Of a stretch of DNA of 64,000 bases, positions 26,996 through 36,371 are shown piece after piece. The DNA lies in contig MKYF01000028.1 in the NCBI GenBank assembly GCA_001914195.1, forward strand, positions 1-64,000, in the 5' to 3' direction. This DNA is from Streptococcus mitis (GTDB taxonomy: Bacteria; Bacillota; Bacilli; Lactobacillales; Streptococcaceae). Below the pieces are notes generated by a model. That model was not told the DNA's origin, searched no databases, and saw nothing but the letters and a program-made list of their open reading frames with translations. Made by a program: the position numbers and the translations under genes. How positions within the stretch are numbered: position 1 is the stretch's first letter; each line of letters opens with the position of its first letter.

Positions 26996-28774
26996 TTAAT
27001 TATCCTCTAAGTATAAATCTAATGCAAGTTTTCCATACTGCTTGGTATAACGATACCAGATATAAAGAAATTCACCTACTGGTTTTCCAACGCTTTCTTG
27101 GAACAGGGCCCACAAGAACCAATAATATGAAGTCACTGATACATAGGCAAAATAGTGACGTTTGGTTTTCTTGTCTGGAACTTCTTGTAGATAGATTTCA
27201 AGTACCTTTTCAGCTTCTTCCACTGTATAATTTGAACATCCAATAAAGGTCCCTAAATCTCCCGCTGGATCTCCTATACCAGAATATTCCCAATCAATCA
27301 AGCTCATTTCGCCATCTTCGTTCAACAAGAAATTTGGGCTATAAGAATCTCCATGGCAGAGAACCTTTTTCGCTTGATCTTCTTGTAAAAGCTTCTCGAG
27401 AACTGAGACATTCTTATCCAACTCTTCAAGCCCATCAAATTCAAAACGATTGCTGGCTTTTAATTTTTGTCTAAAATCATCAATTCCCTCAAATTGATCA
27501 AAAGAATGATCCGTTTTTTCTCCAGATTGGTGCAAGCGTCTCAAGAGCTCCATTGCTTTTGCTACATCATCCCAATTATCATAATCTAGTTGCTTGGCGT
27601 TAGGAATAAATTCTGAAATTTTCCAGCCCTCATCCTTGTTCATAGCAACAAAAGTACGGTCAATCTTCAATTTTGTAGCAATTTCCATGGAAGCTGCCTC
27701 GCTAGCACGATCGATATAATTCTCCGTTCCTCTACCTGGATGACGGTAAACATATTTCTTTCCTAGGCAGTCAAATGAAAACGAAGTGTTGGTTAAACCG
27801 TCTTTTAGGGGTTTAATATTGACAATATCTGAAGCTATACATCCTAATGTCTTACAGATGTTATCAATGATTTCCGAATTAGTATTCACCAAATAGTGTT
27901 CATCAAACTGACGCAACTCATCTAGTGAATCAAACTCCTTAACAATGTCTGCTGAATAATGCCGAGCTTCCAAAGGAAGTTCTTTGACGTGACGACTATA
28001 ATAATCTTCCCAGAGCTGTTCGCGATACGGCTCATGTTTAAATTCAGTTTCCAAAATATCTACGAATTTTTCACTAAATGCACGATCAAAATAAACGTGC
28101 CCCACCATAGCCCAAGTATTCGTCCCACCGATTTGAATATCGATAATCGTGTGATTGGAATCTTCCTTAGAGCAGTATTCGTCTGTGTCCCCTTCTGCAA
28201 ATATAGTCGAATAATAACCTCTGTAAATGTATCGTTCAAACGGATTTTCTACAAAATAATTATCCGAAGAGCAGATATAAGTGTTGGAAAGTTGATCTCT
28301 GACTAGCATGAGAGAAGAACAGTTATTGTATTTGTAGTAATCATTATTCACAACGATTTTAACGCCAAACTTTTCTTCCAGATAGAACATTTTTTCTTGT
28401 AGATAACCTACAATAACGGTTATATCTTCTATTCCTGCTTCTTGCAGTTGTCTGATTTGCCTCTCTATCAAGCGTTCCCCCTTGACTTGAAGCAATCCTT
28501 TGGGAATTTCATAAGACAAAGGAGCAAAACGACTACTCATTCCAGCAGCCATTATAATAGCATTTTCTACTCGATAGGGTTCTAAAACGTTCTTGCCTAG
28601 TTCATTTAAGTGATGTTCCTCATCAATCCACTTCTCTTCTTTAAGTTTTCCAACCAATGCATTGACTGTTCCTAAAGATAAATCTAGCTGTTCAGCCAAT
28701 TGTCTCTGCGTAAAGTTTTCGTCTTTGTGAATCAACAAAAAACGTAAAAGTTTAAATTGTTTTTCTGATAGCAT
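26996..28774 (-). CDS. HTH - LicC-like cytidylyltransferase - LicA-like choline kinase fusion
   Basis: The 592-residue protein has three parts. Residues 1-65 form a winged helix (FTQRQLAEQLDLSLGTVNALVGKL). Residues 70-300 form a LicC-type nucleotidyltransferase (AIIMAAGMSSRFAP...IPKGLL). Residues 310-590 form a choline kinase-like domain with the Brenner motif CHGDSYSPNF and IDWEYSGIGDPAGDLG. It should phosphorylate choline (or ethanolamine) and activate it as CDP-choline for LicD enzymes. A consensus promoter precedes it and a small membrane protein and NCS1 permease follow. The N-terminal HTH suggests autoregulation, which is unproven. Confidence 0.87.
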   Translation of the reverse strand: MLSEKQFKLLRFLLIHKDENFTQRQLAEQLDLSLGTVNALVGKLKEEKWIDEEHHLNELGKNVLEPYRVENAIIMAAGMSSRFAPLSYEIPKGLLQVKGERLIERQIRQLQEAGIEDITVIVGYLQEKMFYLEEKFGVKIVVNNDYYKYNNCSSLMLVRDQLSNTYICSSDNYFVENPFERYIYRGYYSTIFAEGDTDEYCSKEDSNHTIIDIQIGGTNTWAMVGHVYFDRAFSEKFVDILETEFKHEPYREQLWEDYYSRHVKELPLEARHYSADIVKEFDSLDELRQFDEHYLVNTNSEIIDNICKTLGCIASDIVNIKPLKDGLTNTSFSFDCLGKKYVYRHPGRGTENYIDRASEAASMEIATKLKIDRTFVAMNKDEGWKISEFIPNAKQLDYDNWDDVAKAMELLRRLHQSGEKTDHSFDQFEGIDDFRQKLKASNRFEFDGLEELDKNVSVLEKLLQEDQAKKVLCHGDSYSPNFLLNEDGEMSLIDWEYSGIGDPAGDLGTFIGCSNYTVEEAEKVLEIYLQEVPDKKTKRHYFAYVSVTSYYWFLWALFQESVGKPVGEFLYIWYRYTKQYGKLALDLYLEDN

Positions 28775-28812
28775 ATCCTTAACCTCTTTCGTTCAATATT
28801 TCTATCCATTCG

Positions 28813-28841
28813 ATTATACAATGAACATTTGTTTTTGTCAA
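28813..28841 (-). promoter_or_regulatory. Promoter of the licCA-type operon
   Basis: TTGACA (28841-28836) and TATAAT (28818-28813) on the minus strand are separated by exactly 17 bases: a full consensus promoter. The spacer holds the imperfect palindrome CAAATGTTCATTG, a possible operator. Confidence 0.85.
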
Positions 28842-29237
28842 GTTAGATTCTATATTAAGAAAATAGGGAACTATAATATTTGCAGTGGGTAAATTCCCTA
28901 TAGATATTATGAAGCCTATTTGTTGTAGAAAAAGTTCCGTAATATCTAGAATGAAAAATGACCAAACCATCATTAGAAAGAATCGTATGGAACAATTAAA
29001 TTAACAGGGATACCCACAAGGAAATCATCGCTAAACTGGATAATGATGCTCTATCTCGTCCTAATTGCGCTAGCCAAATTAAGAAATATGAGTTTCAAAA
29101 ATTGTCTAAAATTCCTTACCTTGAAACAATTGGTATCCCCAATAGAACCCCTTCTTAGAAAAGCTGTTTCAAGTGCTATCATTGCTCGAAAATGACCCTC
29201 TCCAAAACTTCTCTCATCAATAAAAATTGAGCAAAAG

Positions 29238-30137
29238 TTGATTGAAAAGACTTCTATGACCGATATTGCCCATCAGCTGTCCATTTCAACTTCAACTGTC
29301 ATTCGAAAGCTCAATGATTTCCACTTTAAGCATGATTTTTCTCGTCTTCCTGAGATTATGTCCTGGGACGAGTATGCCTTTACTAAGGGAAAGATGAGTT
29401 TCATTGCACAAGATTTTGATAATCTCAACATCATCACTGTTCTTGAAGGCAGAACACAGGCTATCATCCGAAATCACTTTCTGCGCTACGAGCGAGCTGT
29501 TCGTTGTCAGGTGAAAATCATTACGATGGATATGTTTAGCCCTTACTACGATATTGCCAGTAAACTTTTTCCTAACGCTAAAATCGTTCTCGACCGCTTT
29601 CACATTGTCCAACATCTCAGCCGTGCTATGAGTCGTGTACGTGTCCAAATCATGAATCAATTTGAGCGAAAATCCCATGAATACAAGGCCATCAAACGCT
29701 ACTGGAAACTCATTCAACAGGATAGTCGTAAACTGAGTGATAAACGATTTTATCGCCCTACTTTTCGTATGCACTTAACGAATAAAGAGATTCTAGACAA
29801 GATTTTGAGCTATTCAGAAGAGTTGAAACACCACTACAATCTCTATCAACTCTTGCTTTTTCACTTTCAGAACAAGGAACCTGACAAATTCTTCGGACTT
29901 ATTGAGGACAATCTAAAGCAGGTTCATCCTCTTTTTCAGACTGTCTTTAAAATCTTTCTAAAGAACAAAGAGAAAATCGTCAATGCCCTTCAATTACCCT
30001 ATTCCAACGCCAAATTAGAAGCGACCAATAATCTCATCAAGCTTATCAAACGAAATGCATTTGGTTTTCGGAACTTTGAAAACTTCAAAAAACGGATTTT
30101 TATCGCTCTCAACAATCGAGTAGGAGATAATCTCTAG
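29238..30137 (+). pseudogene. IS1167 transposase, 3' portion of copy 2
   Basis: The frame encodes most of the ISL3 transposase DDE domain (SWDEYAFTKG, MDMFSPYYDIASKLFPNAKIVLDRFH, YSNAKLEATNNLIKLIKR), beginning after a decayed N-terminus. True IS sequence ends at 30114; the last residues (VGDNL) are read from the antisense of the intron 3' end. Not functional: it lacks the N-terminal DNA-binding zinc finger. Confidence 0.88.
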
Positions 30138-30147
30138 CTCCTCTCAC

Positions 30148-30180
30148 ACCACCGTACGTGCCGTTCGGCATACGGCGGTT
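30148..30180 (-). ncRNA. Group II intron domain V catalytic hairpin
   Basis: The 33-nt hairpin pairs ACCGCCGT with ACGGTGGT and GCC with GGC around GAAC, with the conserved bulge. It is the catalytic core of the ribozyme and appears intact, so splicing may still be possible with maturase supplied in trans. Confidence 0.85.
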
Positions 30181-31458
30181 CAACTAACTTTTAACGCATG
30201 TCGTTCAAGGTAATAATCCAAACACGAAACCAGTCCACGTTTTTCAAGGACTGGTTTTGATATCGCACGTTTAAGTACCAACTTCTGAGCTACTAATTGA
30301 TAGTGGTCACCCCAGCCAGATACCTTATCTGCTATCCATTTAGGAACCCCTAGTTTCAGTAATCCCCATAGTCGTCTAGATTTCTTCTTCCATTACTTCC
30401 AGATAATCACTCGTAGGCGAGTACGCAAGCGCTCATCTATGCTGGTGACTATACTTTTCATATTTCCCAGCGAGAAATAGTTTATCCATCCTCGAATAGA
30501 CAAATTCAGTTGCTCAATACGTCTTGTTAAGTCTATACTCCATTTCCTCTGTGTTAGTTTCTTCAATTTAAGCTTAAATCTCTGAACACTATCTTGATGT
30601 GGACGACTTTTCCAACCGTCTGATGATTTCCAGAACCCGAAACCTAGATATTTCAACTCTCTTGGTCTAGTAATCTTAGTCTTGGTCATGTTTACTTTCA
30701 AACCTAGCCGTTTCTCAATAAAACGACTGACTGAATACATCACACGCTTAGCGGCAACCTCGCTTCCGACCGTAATCACACAATCATCTGCGTAGCGCAC
30801 AAATCGAAGCCCTCTCTTTTCTAATTCCTTGTCCAATTCATTAAGCATGACATTGGATAAGAGAGGAGATAAATTTCCTCCCTGTGGCGTGCCAACTAGC
30901 GTTTTATGACGCTGACCGTTAATGATAACACCTGAATGAAGATACTTACGAATCAAGGATTCCGTATCTCCGTCTTCGATAATATTATGTACTAAGGACA
31001 TCAATCTATCTTGAGGAACCGTATCGAAAAATTTCTCTAGGTCTATATCCACTATCCACTCATAGCCGTCATTTAAGTACTCTAAGAGCTTCATGATGGA
31101 TTTTTCACATGACCTATTTGGTCTGAAGCCATAACTCGTATCTGAGAAATGGGGGGTCACAAATGGGGCTAATGACTTGGACAATGACCTGTTGAATCAT
31201 TCTATCCATAACTGTTGGAATTCCTAGTTGACGGATGCCTCCGTTTGGTTTGGGAATCTCAACTCTAAGAACTGGTTGAGGCTTATATTTTCTCTGTTTT
31301 ATCAGTTCCTTAGTCAGGCGCCAGTTGTGTCTGAGATAGTCATCCATCTCTTCGATAGTAATTCCATCAATCCCAGCTGAGCCCTTATTGGATTTTACTT
31401 GATTATAGGCTTCAAGCATATTTTCGCGTGATAAAATCTTATCTAGCAATTTTGACAT
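30180..31458 (-). pseudogene. Group II intron reverse transcriptase/maturase, frameshifted and with a nonsense codon
   Basis: The intact protein would be about 425 residues, with the RT domain, maturase domain and no endonuclease, as in class C. The first part (31458-31114) ends out of frame because of a sixth C in GACCCCCCATTTC (plus-strand G-run 31151-31156). The second part (from about 31150) keeps FVRYADDCVI and RT blocks. It stops at TAA (30395-30393) where CAA is expected. Past that stop the frame stays open through WGLLKLGVPKWIADKVSGWGDHYQLV to TGA at 30180. Two lesions make it inactive. Confidence 0.88.
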
Positions 31459-32144
31459 GTGCGTATTCCTTTCTTGTTTTGATGCCTGAGGGACATTTTA
31501 TATTGGTGAACCTTCACCCAGTCAATACGTGACAGAGTCCAGTTCTATAAAACTGCTCGTTTTACAGACACAAGTGAAGTAGGATTACTTCGATTAGTTG
31601 GTCACCCCTTCGCTCCACTTCCATTACAGAAGCTTCCTCACTACTATGGGCTCGGCTGACTTCTCATAATTCGTTGTTACTACGCTTTCAGCGCTCATGA
31701 GACCTCACGGGATAAGTCGTACATCTTTCCTCGTTTATACAAGATACGAGGACGTTAAAAGGTTACAGTGAAAATAGGAAATCTGACGCAGAGTCTTTAG
31801 ACTCTAGGAAGATTTATCTTTTTCACACAAACCTTAGTCCGAATTCAATTACTCTCGTGATTTACGCATATAGATTACGACTACCTTTTTGTACTTTAGA
31901 GTTTTAAGCCCCCTTATCCACTATATACGCCTTACTATCACGTTCCTGTTCGTAGAGCCACGATTTCGCTATCCCTTCCTCTGATGATTCTTATTTCTAG
32001 CGTCAGACTTAAAACGGTCTATCCCCAGACCGTTTTAATCCGCTACCTCACGATAGTCAGGCTTGGGAATCGCTATTGGGTTCACCAGTAGCGGGTGCCC
32101 ACGGAGGACTTACACCTCAGATGCACGACATGCCCGTCGTACTT

Positions 32145-32173
32145 AAAAAAGAAAGGACAAAATGTGTCCTTTC
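32145..32173 (-). terminator. IS1167 terminator hairpin used as intron target
   Basis: On the minus strand GAAAGGAC (32173-32166) pairs with GTCCTTTC (32158-32151), followed by six T (32150-32145). The intron starts two bases later. Confidence 0.85.
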
Positions 32174-32233
32174 TCGATCTTAGCTTTTCTTAAACTCACT
32201 ACAGTTTACAAAGAGTTGACATATGTACATAAT

Positions 32234-32389
32234 CTAACTGATAATTTCAACTTCCTTATAACTACACAAGCGATGAAATACTTCGCTTAAACTACTTCGA
32301 TATTGATTATAGACTACTTTTCGTCTATATAAGATGTGATACTTATAGCGCCACTTTGTGTACAATAAACTATGAGACTTTTGTACCAT
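32234..32389 (-). pseudogene. IS200/IS605 TnpA remnant, N-terminal 51 codons
   Basis: The frame begins MVQKSHSLLYTKWRYKYH and continues YRRKVVYNQYRSSLSEVFHRLC before a stop. It matches the start of IS200-type Y1 transposases of streptococci (MAQKAHSLSHTKW...), with about five residues missing after KYHI. The catalytic HUH and Tyr are gone. The ATG is at 32389. Confidence 0.82.
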
Positions 32390-32520
32390 ATTTTTTCACT
32401 TTTCGATTTACAGAAACAACTTTATTGTATCGCATTTGAAGTTTTTAGGCTATAACCTTCGACGCGCACCTAACGGAGCGAGAAGGATCAATAGTCACAT
32501 AATTAAAACAAAGTACCCTT
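32390..32520 (-). mobile_element. End region of the IS200/IS605 relic
   Basis: The segment upstream of the tnpA remnant matches the same region of the second relic at about 55,336-55,490, including ACCTAACGGAGCGAG and GTCACATAATTA. It lacks the CCCGCATAGCGGG hairpin insertion of the other copy. These are the element's left-end sequences. Confidence 0.7.
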
Positions 32521-32838
32521 AGCTTTCTAAAAGAATAGTATAACTCCCTGACTTAGATTTTACATTAATAAAGTGGATGCGGATAATTTGGCAGCCATAT
32601 TTAAAGGACATACAAGAAAACTAAATAATATTAAATTTCTTATCATTATGTTCTTCATGTATATCACACTTTCCTTTACCATCTCTACAGACCACAATTT
32701 GCAATATTTTCTGCTGATGTATAAAAAATTGGTCTTAGTAAACTAGAACTCCTTTTTGTGTCCAAGCTTGTATAAGAATATCAATGTCCTAATCTCCTCA
32801 ATAGACACTCACAAGATTTGTTCTCTCATAAAACAGAA
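32521..32838 (+). pseudogene. Decayed membrane-protein fragment (MFS-like)
   Basis: This gene-free stretch holds an open plus-strand segment (about 32569-32744) reading GHTRKLNNIKFLIIMFFMYITLSFT...QYFLLMYKK. A one-base shift then gives GLSKLELLFVSKLV. The pattern of a helix followed by GLSxxELLF resembles the N-terminus of MFS transporters. No ribosome site or start is seen, so I read it as debris. The family link is weak. Confidence 0.3.
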
Positions 32839-33654
32839 TTACTTCTCCACCTTGCGAAAAGCTTTTATACTATGACTATACCACTCTTGCATTTCCTTTG
32901 ATGGTGGTGTCATATAATCCCCATACATCTGGGTTAAAAAGACATCATAATTTTTAGGAATTGGTAACATTCTTCCCTCAAACTCTGTTAAGATTAACTC
33001 TTTGAAAGTATTTATTTGGAAAACACCCTTCATTCCCTCTTTATCAACTCCAACCATTCCCTCATATTTCGGCTGTTCTACAACACTATTCTTAACTAAC
33101 TTATCTATTTTCTTATAGAAGTATCTCGGATTGACAAATCTGAGAGCGTACCAGCTACATAATCTAAGAAAATCTTTTAGTTTGCTGTCACCGTGAACTG
33201 CGCGTGATTTTTTGATATAAGCCAGTTGACGAAGAGCCACATACTTATAGCTCTTGTCGACAATGCTCAAATCTGTAAAGCGATCAATTGGGAAGACATC
33301 GATAAAGAGACTGGTGTCATGGCGCTTGTACTTAACATGGTCTTCGATAACAGTAGAAGTGTCCAAAATCGATGCGAAATTATGGAAGTACCAAGAAGAG
33401 GTATCGTAGGAAAGAACCTTGTAGCGAGGGTGATTTTCTTCCTCAATAATCTTCAATAAGCGCTCATAATCTTCACGATAAAGGGAAATATCAATATCAT
33501 CGTCCCAGGGAATCATACCTTTGTGGCGGATAGCTCCAAGCATGGTTCCATAACTTAGAAAATAAGGAATATCATGTTTCTTACAAGTCTCATCAATATA
33601 GTCTAGCAGGGCTAGTTGAATTTCTTTAATTTCTTCTTTTTCTAAATACTGCAT
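32839..33654 (-). CDS. LicD-family phosphotransferase, last gene of flippase-licD-licD operon
   Basis: The 271-residue enzyme has the LicD core SYGTMLGAIRHKGMIPWDDD and the C-terminal MYGDYMTPP. LicD proteins transfer phosphocholine (or a similar group) from CDP-choline to sugar residues of teichoic acid precursors on the cytoplasmic side. The start at 33654 follows the upstream licD stop by one base and has GGAGG seven bases before it; the longer frame lies inside the neighbour. It shares about half its residues with the preceding licD. Confidence 0.9.
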   Translation of the reverse strand: MQYLEKEEIKEIQLALLDYIDETCKKHDIPYFLSYGTMLGAIRHKGMIPWDDDIDISLYREDYERLLKIIEEENHPRYKVLSYDTSSWYFHNFASILDTSTVIEDHVKYKRHDTSLFIDVFPIDRFTDLSIVDKSYKYVALRQLAYIKKSRAVHGDSKLKDFLRLCSWYALRFVNPRYFYKKIDKLVKNSVVEQPKYEGMVGVDKEGMKGVFQINTFKELILTEFEGRMLPIPKNYDVFLTQMYGDYMTPPSKEMQEWYSHSIKAFRKVEK

Positions 33655-33655
33655 C

Positions 33656-34459
33656 CTAATCCTCCAATTTATAAGCGTGAAATTCATGACTGTAGAAGCG
33701 TTTTTCTTCTGGTGGTAGGGTCATATAATCTCCATAAAATTGTGTCAAAATAGTATCAAATTTTTCAGGTGCTGGAAGGCTTAAATTCTCAAATGGGAGA
33801 TTGATTGTTTTATCAAAGGTACCACTTGGGAAGACTTCCTTTTCCTTAGATTTAGAAGGGATAAAAGCCATATACTGCCCATTATCACGACTATATTTTT
33901 GAATTTCTTTCTCGATTTTATTTGCAAAATAACGAGGAGAAACAGGTCGAAGGAGCAACCAAAAGGCTGTTCGTATCCAATCTTTTAAAAGGCTATCTTT
34001 ATAGACAATATTTTTATGTTTGCTGAAAGACAGAAGTTTGAAGCTTTCCAGCTTATAACAAATATCAATGACCTTAGGATCATCAAAGCGATCCATAGGG
34101 AAAATATCGATAAAAACACCAGACTCATAGGTTTTTGTATTCCGAGTATCAATAATTTTAGTTGTACTGTCTGTTATTTTGATAAAGTTGTTAAAGTAGT
34201 TCTTATCTGTTTCTAAGGATAAAAGTTTGTATTTACTTTTTTCCTTTTGAAAAATGTTCATAAATCGTTGGTAGTCTTCTCGAGGCATGGACAGATCAAT
34301 ATCGTCGTCCCAAGGAATAAAGCCCTGATGTCGAACTGCCCCAATCAGAGTACCGTAGTTAATAATATAGTTGATATTGTGCTTTTTACAGAGAGTATCA
34401 ATATAATCCAAAATTTCTAATTCAATCTGTTTGGCATCTTCAATGGTTAGTTGTTTCAT
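33656..34459 (-). CDS. LicD-family phosphotransferase
   Basis: The 267-residue enzyme carries NYGTLIGAVRHQGFIPWDDD with the metal-binding Asp cluster, and FYGDYMTLPPEEK near the end. It is the first of a tandem licD pair behind a TacF-like flippase. This mirrors the known pneumococcal tacF-licD1-licD2 group, in which two LicD enzymes decorate two GalNAc residues per repeat. Whether these are extra copies or the main ones cannot be told here. Confidence 0.9.
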   Translation of the reverse strand: MKQLTIEDAKQIELEILDYIDTLCKKHNINYIINYGTLIGAVRHQGFIPWDDDIDLSMPREDYQRFMNIFQKEKSKYKLLSLETDKNYFNNFIKITDSTTKIIDTRNTKTYESGVFIDIFPMDRFDDPKVIDICYKLESFKLLSFSKHKNIVYKDSLLKDWIRTAFWLLLRPVSPRYFANKIEKEIQKYSRDNGQYMAFIPSKSKEKEVFPSGTFDKTINLPFENLSLPAPEKFDTILTQFYGDYMTLPPEEKRFYSHEFHAYKLED

Positions 34460-34468
34460 TCTAAACTC

Positions 34469-35956
34469 CTATAATCTTTTGAATTTATTTTTTAAGGCTA
34501 GGACATGGTTTAAAAATTCATAGAAAATGCTATCTTTGGTGAAGACAAGTAGAGCAATATAAGAGATGGCTGATAGCCAGACAATCAAACCAGTATTAAT
34601 CAAAAATGGCAAATTAATGACCATATCCACAGGATACAAGAAATTAATCAGGAAATAAATTCCTACAAAGGAAAGTGAAAAGAGCGAGTATCGAACAGTA
34701 TAGCTAAAGATATGTCCTAAGTGGATGAGCTGTTTTCTATGGATGAAAATGATATAGAAAACAAGCAGAGAGGCCTCTGATAGCATAGTTGTCAGTAAGT
34801 AGTATTCAGGAGCCACGATATGGTTGAAAAAGAGGAGACTATTTAAGCCCAAATTGAGCAATCCTGCAAAGACTGTGTAGACTGTGATTCGTTTTTCATA
34901 GCCATTTGTAAAGAGAATTTGGGAACCAAGAATGGTATCCAGTGCCAGGATGTTCGTACGAAAAGCGAAGAGAGAGGTTAAGATACCGCCTCCGATATAT
35001 TTTTCACTACCATAAAGTAGGATAGCATTTGGTCCTAAAACCATGAGTCCGAAACTGAGTGGAATGATAAAGAAGTTAAAGATTCGACTTCCTCTGTTAA
35101 CCAGAGAAACATAGGCTTCTTTGTCTCCTTTACCCAAATAGTAACTGAGACGAGGCACACTCACTCCGATAGCTCCTGTTACAACCCCAGCTATAACGGT
35201 CACAATTCGTTGAGCCATGGTATAGTAACTAACGTTGACATCAATCCCTGTTTTAACGAGGAAGAGACGATCCAAAAAAGTGAAGAGCATATTGGCATTT
35301 GCAAAGACTAACATGGCTGTTAGAGGGAGAAAGAGCGGTTTAAAATCACTTATGTGAATCTTAACAAGCTTAATGTCTCTTTTAATCCAAAAATAACTAA
35401 TCAGATAGTTAATCAGTGTCGATAAACTCATCACAAGTGTATAGACAACAATATCGTGTTCATTTTTGACAAACAGGAAAATAGAGACCAGCATCAGGAT
35501 ACGGATGAAGGCAGTCTTGTAAAAGAGAAAACTGTAATTTTCCAGAGCTTCATTGACCCACTCGATTGAAAAAATCTGGGCAATGAGCTGAATCCCCATA
35601 ACAAGGTAGACTTTTTTGACGATTGGATTATCAGTAAAGAAGAGAGGATAAGCTAGGATATAGACAGCAGTAGTCAAAATTGTACAAGCTATGCACAAAT
35701 AAAAAAGACTAGAGAAGGTTCTATTCAGATCTTTTTTGTTATCCTTGACATTACTGATGGCCCGTAAACCGTAGTTATAGACCCCATAAGTCGCAAAGGG
35801 CAAGAAAAATGACAAAATAGTGTCAACTGAGTTGAAGTAACCATAGTCAGTTCGGTCCAAGAGACGCGCGACGTAGGTACCAGTTAAGATGGGAAAAATA
35901 ATATTCAAGACACGAATTCCCATGTAAGATAGAGCATTTAATTTTATACTTTTCAT
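34469..35956 (-). CDS. TacF-like teichoic acid repeat-unit flippase
   Basis: The 495-residue protein has about 14 membrane segments of the Wzx/MATE-like polysaccharide transporter family (MKSIKLNALSYMGIRVLNIIFPILTG...). It probably flips undecaprenyl-linked, phosphocholine-bearing repeat units. It is paralogous to the frameshifted flippase at 22,565 and leads an operon with two licD genes. GAGG lies nine bases before the ATG and an extended -10 (TGATATAAT, 35980-35975) just upstream. Confidence 0.88.
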   Translation of the reverse strand: MKSIKLNALSYMGIRVLNIIFPILTGTYVARLLDRTDYGYFNSVDTILSFFLPFATYGVYNYGLRAISNVKDNKKDLNRTFSSLFYLCIACTILTTAVYILAYPLFFTDNPIVKKVYLVMGIQLIAQIFSIEWVNEALENYSFLFYKTAFIRILMLVSIFLFVKNEHDIVVYTLVMSLSTLINYLISYFWIKRDIKLVKIHISDFKPLFLPLTAMLVFANANMLFTFLDRLFLVKTGIDVNVSYYTMAQRIVTVIAGVVTGAIGVSVPRLSYYLGKGDKEAYVSLVNRGSRIFNFFIIPLSFGLMVLGPNAILLYGSEKYIGGGILTSLFAFRTNILALDTILGSQILFTNGYEKRITVYTVFAGLLNLGLNSLLFFNHIVAPEYYLLTTMLSEASLLVFYIIFIHRKQLIHLGHIFSYTVRYSLFSLSFVGIYFLINFLYPVDMVINLPFLINTGLIVWLSAISYIALLVFTKDSIFYEFLNHVLALKNKFKRL

Positions 35957-36057
35957 TCAATTTACCTCGTTTTTCATTATATCATAAAGTTAGTTAAAAT
36001 AACTCTTTTATTTTCAACAACTAGTCTTTAATTATTTTAAAAAATTTTTAGGAACTC

Positions 36058-36102
36058 AAATCCTCAAAAATTTAAGATTAAAAACTAACTTTTTGAGGAT
36101 TT
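36058..36102. repeat. Inverted repeat upstream of the flippase gene
   Basis: AAATCCTCAAAAA (36058-36070) and TTTTTGAGGATTT (36090-36102) are perfect 13-base arms around 19 bases. It may terminate transcription in either direction. The rest of 35,990-36,370 is AT-rich with no gene visible. Confidence 0.55.
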
Positions 36103-36371
36103 CAAATAAAATTTATTGAACTTTAACCAAGGACAAATATATCGTTAAAAAAGCAAAAACTCCAATTGGGATTGAAAATACAAAAATTATTAAGTCTTAA
36201 TTATTTAGTTACAGTACGATAATTATAATAAGATTGAAAGTTTATGATTTATATCTTTCATAGAAGTCTTTTCAATTAACTTTTAAGTAATCTTTGAATT
36301 GAGAATCTAACGGATTTGTTGATATTCTTTACTAGAGGACTATCCGTGACTACCATCTTCTAACAAGACAA

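Larger units (their letters stand above)
30115..32142 (-). mobile_element. Group IIC intron
   Basis: The 2,028-nt intron lies on the minus strand. Domain V (30180-30148) reads ACCGCCGTATGCCGAACGGC then ACGTACGGTGGT, matching the class IIC form. The 5' end GTACGACGGGC (32142) and the 3' end ..CTCGAT (30115, AY rule) are fixed exactly by rejoining the flanking IS1167 sequence (..TTTTTTAA | TGTTGAG..). The insertion point is directly after a hairpin plus six T, the terminator target typical of class C introns. It carries a broken reverse transcriptase in domain IV. Confidence 0.9.
28882..32203 (+). mobile_element. IS1167-type element (ISL3 family), copy 2, split by a group II intron
   Basis: The left end GCAGTGGGTAAATTCCC lies at 28882 and the degenerate right end ACTCACTAC at about 32203. 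The 5' third is decayed (stop codons soon after ATGGAACAATTA at 28988). The 3' two thirds of the transposase is intact until a group IIC intron interrupts it at 30114/32143. The right 60 bases of the IS resume at 32143 with the terminator hairpin. Confidence 0.86.

Noticed and set aside
28779..28973. 64-codon minus-strand frame
   Set aside because: It spans the consensus promoter of the licCA-type operon and the end of IS1167; no ribosome site.
29292..29774. 160-codon minus-strand frame in IS1167
   Set aside because: Antisense of the conserved transposase frame.
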